A DNA stretch of 64,000 bases, taken from NCBI GenBank assembly GCA_019671135.1, contig JAHRHY010000002.1:1054001-1118000 (forward strand), given 5' to 3'. The notes under the pieces were generated by a model. That model did no database searches. It worked only from the letters and a program-made list of their open reading frames with translations, and had not been told where the DNA came from. Source of the stretch: Linnemannia hyalina (lineage: Eukaryota; Mortierellomycota; Mortierellomycetes; Mortierellales; Mortierellaceae). Both the position numbers and the translations under genes were made by a program. Of the stretch, positions 59,922-64,000 are shown in pieces. The stretch's first letter is position 1; every line of letters starts with the position of its first letter.

Positions 59922-61882
59922 ATGTTCCATGCCATCGTTGCCCTTTCCATCATCCTGTGTCTTGTCACAGCAGGACCACCCATCCCCGTCCACTCAATGG
60001 CGTATGCGACCGTCAACGAAAAGACGCTCTACATCCAAGGAGGCGACCCAGGGCAAATACCTTTCGCCAATCAATTCTGCGCCCTGGATCTCACCCAACC
60101 CAACTGGAACACCTCCAATCCACCCTGGACCATTCTTGGCGCCGGTGCAGGCTTCACTGGGGCCCCTTCATCCGCCAACCACCTTATGACCGTCGCCGAT
60201 TCCGGTCAATCCCTGATTATCTGGTCTTCCGTGGACCGCAACAACGTCGCTACCAAATCAAGTGGCATAGTCGAGTACAAGCTCTCCAGTTCGACATGGC
60301 TCGCGCGACAAGATTCGGGTGATGCGAATGGTACTTTTGCGACTTACCCTGGCTTCGCAAAGTCTGGGGCGACGGATCCGGGAACGAACCTCGTTTACAT
60401 TCCTGCAGTCTATCAGAAGGATACCGGTATGATTGTCTTCAACACCACAGAAGCGGCAATATCGAACGACTTTGAGAATTCTACCACAACGGCTCCGATG
60501 CCGCCCCCCTTGGTCGAAGGACGAGTTCTTACAGGACATAGTACCGTCTGGAGTGGATACCGCGGGAGCTTGCTGGTCTATGGTGGCAGATACGAGGTGC
60601 CCCCTACAACCAACTCTACAACGGCGCCCCTGCAACCAGCAGTGTTTTCGGATCGACTCGTAGAGTACAATCCAACACAAAAGAACTGGACCATCATTGT
60701 ATGTATTTTATCGTCATGCGCTCTCTTTCAATCTCTTGACCACAAAATAGTATTACCAAGGCTAACCTCGTCTAATGTTTGTATTTGTGTTTACTTCTAC
60801 GGGTAGGAAACTAAGGGTGGATCACCAGGAAAAATTGCCCGCCACTGTATGGTTCAGGCAGATGAAGGTCACAAGATGATCGTGTTTGGCGGGTCAACAG
60901 GAACAGGAGCAACCATTGTTCCACAAGGAGGCATCTACATCCTTGACATCCCTTCATGGACATGGAGCCAAGGTACTTCGGTCGACTCTTCCGGTTTTCG
61001 TGCAGCTATGGCATGCTCAGTCGCAGCGGACAACTTTATCGCCTGGGGAGGTAAACAAGTAGAGACATGAACAGGGTATTGCAGTAGTTGTTGGCGGTGT
61101 TCTCGTTTACTGACACATTCTCGAACACGTTTTCATTCATAATAGGAACGGATGGTAATAACACCTTGAGCTCCATGATTATTTACAACCTCAGCAGCGA
61201 ACAATGGACGACTCAGTTCTCCCCTGGCAGGCAGAGCCCTAGTACGAGTTCCGACAAAAGTCATCTGGGTGGCATCATTGGAGGCGGCGTTGCTGCTGCA
61301 GTAGTTGTCGGAGCTATGACAGGATATATAATCTACAGGCGCCGCAGGTGGCGTACTCTCCAGGATCAAGTCTCTCTCCAGGATTACGAAACGCAGGGGC
61401 AGGATTCCAGGAAACAAGGATACGATCTTGACGCCATAAAGCGCGACCCTCATGAGCCAGTCGATCCTCTGACATCTACGAGGATTCGAAGGGATCCGGC
61501 GACTACACCCCTGGAAACGGAGCTCCATTTCCCTCCAGGTCATCAAATACGGAACCCCGAATATGCACCCATTGTACACTTTCAGGGATTTCAACGGACG
61601 GACCCTCAATACAGCGATACGCCTCTGCGAGAACCCTGGAGGAATCCACACGGTATGGCGATTCCAGAGCACATTAACGAGGACGAGACGTTACGGCGGC
61701 AATGGATCCTTGAGCAACAGCGAGCTGCCCTTTATCAACAGCAGCAAAAAGAACAGGCGGAGATTTTTCAACAACAGCAGCAGTTGTATTTGGGTGAACT
61801 GGATAGGCTGCGGCGAGAGTACGAACAATTGCAAGCCAGTACACCCTCTACACCCTTTACACCTACTATACCCAGGAGATGA
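59922..61882 (+). CDS. KEL-D: secreted kelch-propeller, single-pass membrane protein
   Basis: Three exons (59922-60698, 60807-61050, 61146-61882) give 585 residues. The start used gives a compact signal peptide (MFHAIVALSIILCLVTAG); an in-frame ATG at 59886 would add 12 polar residues. The ectodomain has MAYATVNEKTLYIQGG, CMVQADEGHKMIVFGG and ACSVAADNFIAWGG. The TM helix is GGIIGGGVAAAVVVGAMTGY, followed by IIYRRRRW. The tail of about 190 residues contains RDPHEP, then a second R-R-D-P, a Gln-rich stretch and the C-terminal helix LYLGELDRLRREYEQLQ, nearly the same as the end of KEL-A. The Cys-Cys pair present near the N-terminus of A, B and C is replaced by V-H-S. Confidence 0.88.
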
Positions 61883-62281
61883 CCATACATCTAAAACGAG
61901 ACGCGTAATAAGCACCTGGGCGCGATGCTTCTTTATGAGCGATCCCAAGGAACTGCCTACATTTTTATTTCTTGTTTGTTTGCTATGTGGTTGTTGTTGG
62001 AGTTGTAGTTGCTATTGAGACTGGCGAGACCTCTTGGGATAGTCAGCTACTGCGTTGACGCAGTTAAAATAAATAGGCATGCGGAATTTTTACATGCCTG
62101 GCAAAGACATGGCGAAGTAGGACGATTGGCATGCAAAATATAATGTTGCCATTTCACATCTTTCATTCACTTTTTCTTTTCCTTTTTCTTCGTCTTCGTC
62201 TTTTCTCCACCCTCTCTTCATTCCACCCAACACTCACCAACTATCACCATTTGTACAGTTCTGTCACCTAACTCTTGAAAC
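61883..62281. promoter_or_regulatory. Spacer and CT-rich leader of the small TM gene
   Basis: 3' flank of KEL-D followed by a CT-rich stretch (62160-62275) with CCACCCAACACTCACC close to the next ATG, in the style of the other leaders here. Confidence 0.45.
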
Positions 62282-62692
62282 ATGGCTCGGCTCCTTCATA
62301 CCTCACCTTCTATTTTGCCTCTTTCTACAAGTCCGTTCAGCCTCTTCACACTCCTGCTCCTCGTTTCCACTTGCATTTGTAGTGGACTCTCAATCCACAC
62401 GTTAAACACAACCTCGCCACTCGCAACCGCTGTGTCACCAACCCTCTCAATTTTAACACTCATCCTACCAATGTCAACGACATCTCTCTTTTCTTCGCTC
62501 TCGCCGCCCTCACCTATCATACCGTCGCCGCCGCCGTCGTCAGAACCCGAGAGCTCTACGTCGTCCGTGGACAATGCCATTACTGGAGGGGCGTTTGGTG
62601 GCGCGATGGTGTTGGTTTTGATCGTTGGGCTCTTTCTTTACAGGAGTCAAAGGCGAGTTGAGGAGGAGCGGTGGACTGTGGAGATGGAATAA
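62282..62692 (+). CDS. Small signal-peptide/TM surface protein, unknown function
   Basis: A single-exon frame of 136 residues. It has a hydrophobic leader (about residues 17-38, FSLFTLLLLVSTCICSG), a short Ser/Thr/Pro-rich ectodomain, and a TM helix (GGAFGGAMVLVLIVGLFLY) with basic stop-transfer RSQRR and a very short acidic tail (VEEERWTVEME). The TM and its Gly-Gly lead-in resemble those of the neighbouring KEL proteins, but there is no kelch domain. The CT-rich leader and the sensible topology support a real gene. It could be a stalk-and-TM remnant of a KEL paralogue or an independent small mucin. Not recognised as a named family. Confidence 0.55.
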   Translation: MARLLHTSPSILPLSTSPFSLFTLLLLVSTCICSGLSIHTLNTTSPLATAVSPTLSILTLILPMSTTSLFSSLSPPSPIIPSPPPSSEPESSTSSVDNAITGGAFGGAMVLVLIVGLFLYRSQRRVEEERWTVEME

Positions 62693-63839
62693 ATGTTCAG
62701 GACAGGAGCCACCTTCTATCCTCCATTACCATCAAGGCTGTCGGGCAGAGTTTTTTTTTTCTGTCGTAGAAGGTGAACATTTGCCAGGTGCATTTCTGGT
62801 CCACATCTTTACTCTGGTGGCACCAATTACCTTTGCTTTCATTCCTCCCATGCGCCATAGTCGTTCTTATCGTTTGGATTCAATAAACAACCATGGTTAA
62901 ATTATGAACACCTTGTTAAACAAAACAGCTGTCATGTCTTCTGAACTTGTTCTCCCGCCTGAACTTACTTGTCCGTCCCGACTTCCGCTTGTTGAGAGTA
63001 ACAGCGGTGTTTGTGCAGTCAAATGAAAGGAAACATGCTGACGGTAAATGATCTTCGCCACTCTCTGCTGGCTTTCCACTTAGCACCTGCCTCTGCCGTT
63101 TGGACCCCACTAGCAGTTTCAGCGATACCTGGTAAGAATAACTTTCCCTTTTTTTTAAAAAAAAACAGAGAACAGAAGGAGGGTGCGCATGCGTATCTTT
63201 GTTTCTCTTCCCCTCCTACTTCTTTTCCTCGTGTTCCTTGTTGGGATGCGCGTCTGCCTTGTTCTTGTTTCGTTCCCTTTCCTTCATTTTCTTTCTTCCA
63301 CATTCTGTTTCCCCACACTCTCCCGCCTCTTTTGCCTTATTTGATCGTCATGAATCACCTACTAACTTCGCGGCGCAAACTTTTTACTAACTAGATAATC
63401 TTTTCTTCGTCAGTGCCAAGAGGGTGCCGGGAGAGGGCCTAGACAGGTCACCATCACTCCCCTCATCTCGGCCATGCTCCGCCCACCCTTTTTATTTAAG
63501 GTAGGCCGGCATGGCAATGACTCTGGGTGGCGGATGACCTCCTTAGCACTGGTATATGCTGGTGGAGGCAGTTTGTGTGGGACGTTCTTATCATTTCGTC
63601 TTGTTGTATTTCGTCATTTTTATATGATGAGGTCGCGAGTTGTCTTATGGAGTCGCGGCATATTATGGCATGACAACGCGGGTTTACCTATGGGATCGAG
63701 GGATGGTATGAGGACGCGGGATAGTTTGGGAACCCAAGATTGACACGCATATTGAAAGGGTGGACTGTGCCCATCAATCAAACAACCAATCACAGCCGTT
63801 ATCTGACACACAAAGGGTTTCGACTTTGCCACAGGCACC
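62693..63839. other. Spacer without a visible gene
   Basis: About 1.1 kb of mixed sequence with C/T tracts. The stretch 63480-63760 includes several GGxxGxGxG-like DNA phrases such as ATGGGATCGAGGGATGG. I see no supportable coding region. Confidence 0.45.
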
Positions 63840-64000
63840 CTTTTTCTTCTTGTCAGCCACGGACCACGACCCTCTTCCCTCACTCACCTTTACTCATCAT
63901 CCTACTCCCTCCGTCACCCACATTCTCAACACACTCGCACACGCCAACGTCCTCCCATCACCATCCGCCTTCCATTCCTTCCATTCCCACTGCTCCCTTT
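63840..64000 (+). promoter_or_regulatory. CT-rich leader of a gene beyond the window
   Basis: The last 160 nt are almost purine-free on the plus strand (repeated TTCC, CACC, CATCACC), as in the leaders immediately upstream of the FMO and KEL genes. A plus-strand gene probably starts just past the end. Confidence 0.45.

Overview
The window reads as nuclear DNA of an early-diverging filamentous fungus, most likely Mortierellomycota. Genes carry many short GT-AG introns (about 60-450 nt), promoters are strongly pyrimidine-rich on the sense strand, and the gene content (Crinkler-type NTPase, FAD monooxygenase arrays, secreted kelch proteins with one membrane span) fits that group. The taxonomic call is an inference from gene content. 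All exon models were built by hand from splice sites and paralogue comparison; exon lengths were checked to keep frame.

Layout. (1) 210-3774 (+): a Crinkler-type (CRN) P-loop gene broken by frameshifts. (2) 4507-6705 (-): a mucin-like single-pass surface protein. (3) 9095-25583 (+): five tandem paralogous group A FAD-dependent monooxygenases (here FMO-A to FMO-E), with a 3.2 kb scar of decayed coding material between D and E. (4) 25584-27264: a possible frameshifted small minus-strand gene and low-complexity spacer. (5) 27265-47539 (-): a block of four conserved cell-biology genes: a Tea1/Kel1-like kelch plus coiled-coil polarity protein, a TM9SF/EMP70 protein, an Ede1/Eps15-like endocytic scaffold, and a mitochondrial TPR protein resembling Mgr3. 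(6) 47988-61882: four paralogous secreted kelch-propeller proteins with one transmembrane helix (KEL-A to KEL-D, all +), with two more FAD monooxygenases (FMO-F, FMO-G, both -) between the second and third. (7) 62282-62692 (+): a small signal-peptide/TM protein, then spacer and the promoter of a gene beyond the window.

The striking feature is two lineage-expanded families, seven flavin monooxygenases and four kelch-ectodomain membrane proteins, packed around conserved genes. The monooxygenases fall into three intron-structure classes and all keep their FAD-binding motifs. The kelch proteins keep two intron positions, a conserved TM segment and short shared tail motifs (RDPH and a C-terminal LDxLRxEY-type helix), which suggests a receptor-like family whose ligand and partners cannot be read from sequence. 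No polyketide, peptide-synthetase or terpene backbone enzyme is present, so this is not a standard secondary-metabolite cluster. No tRNA, rRNA, CRISPR or intact transposon was found.
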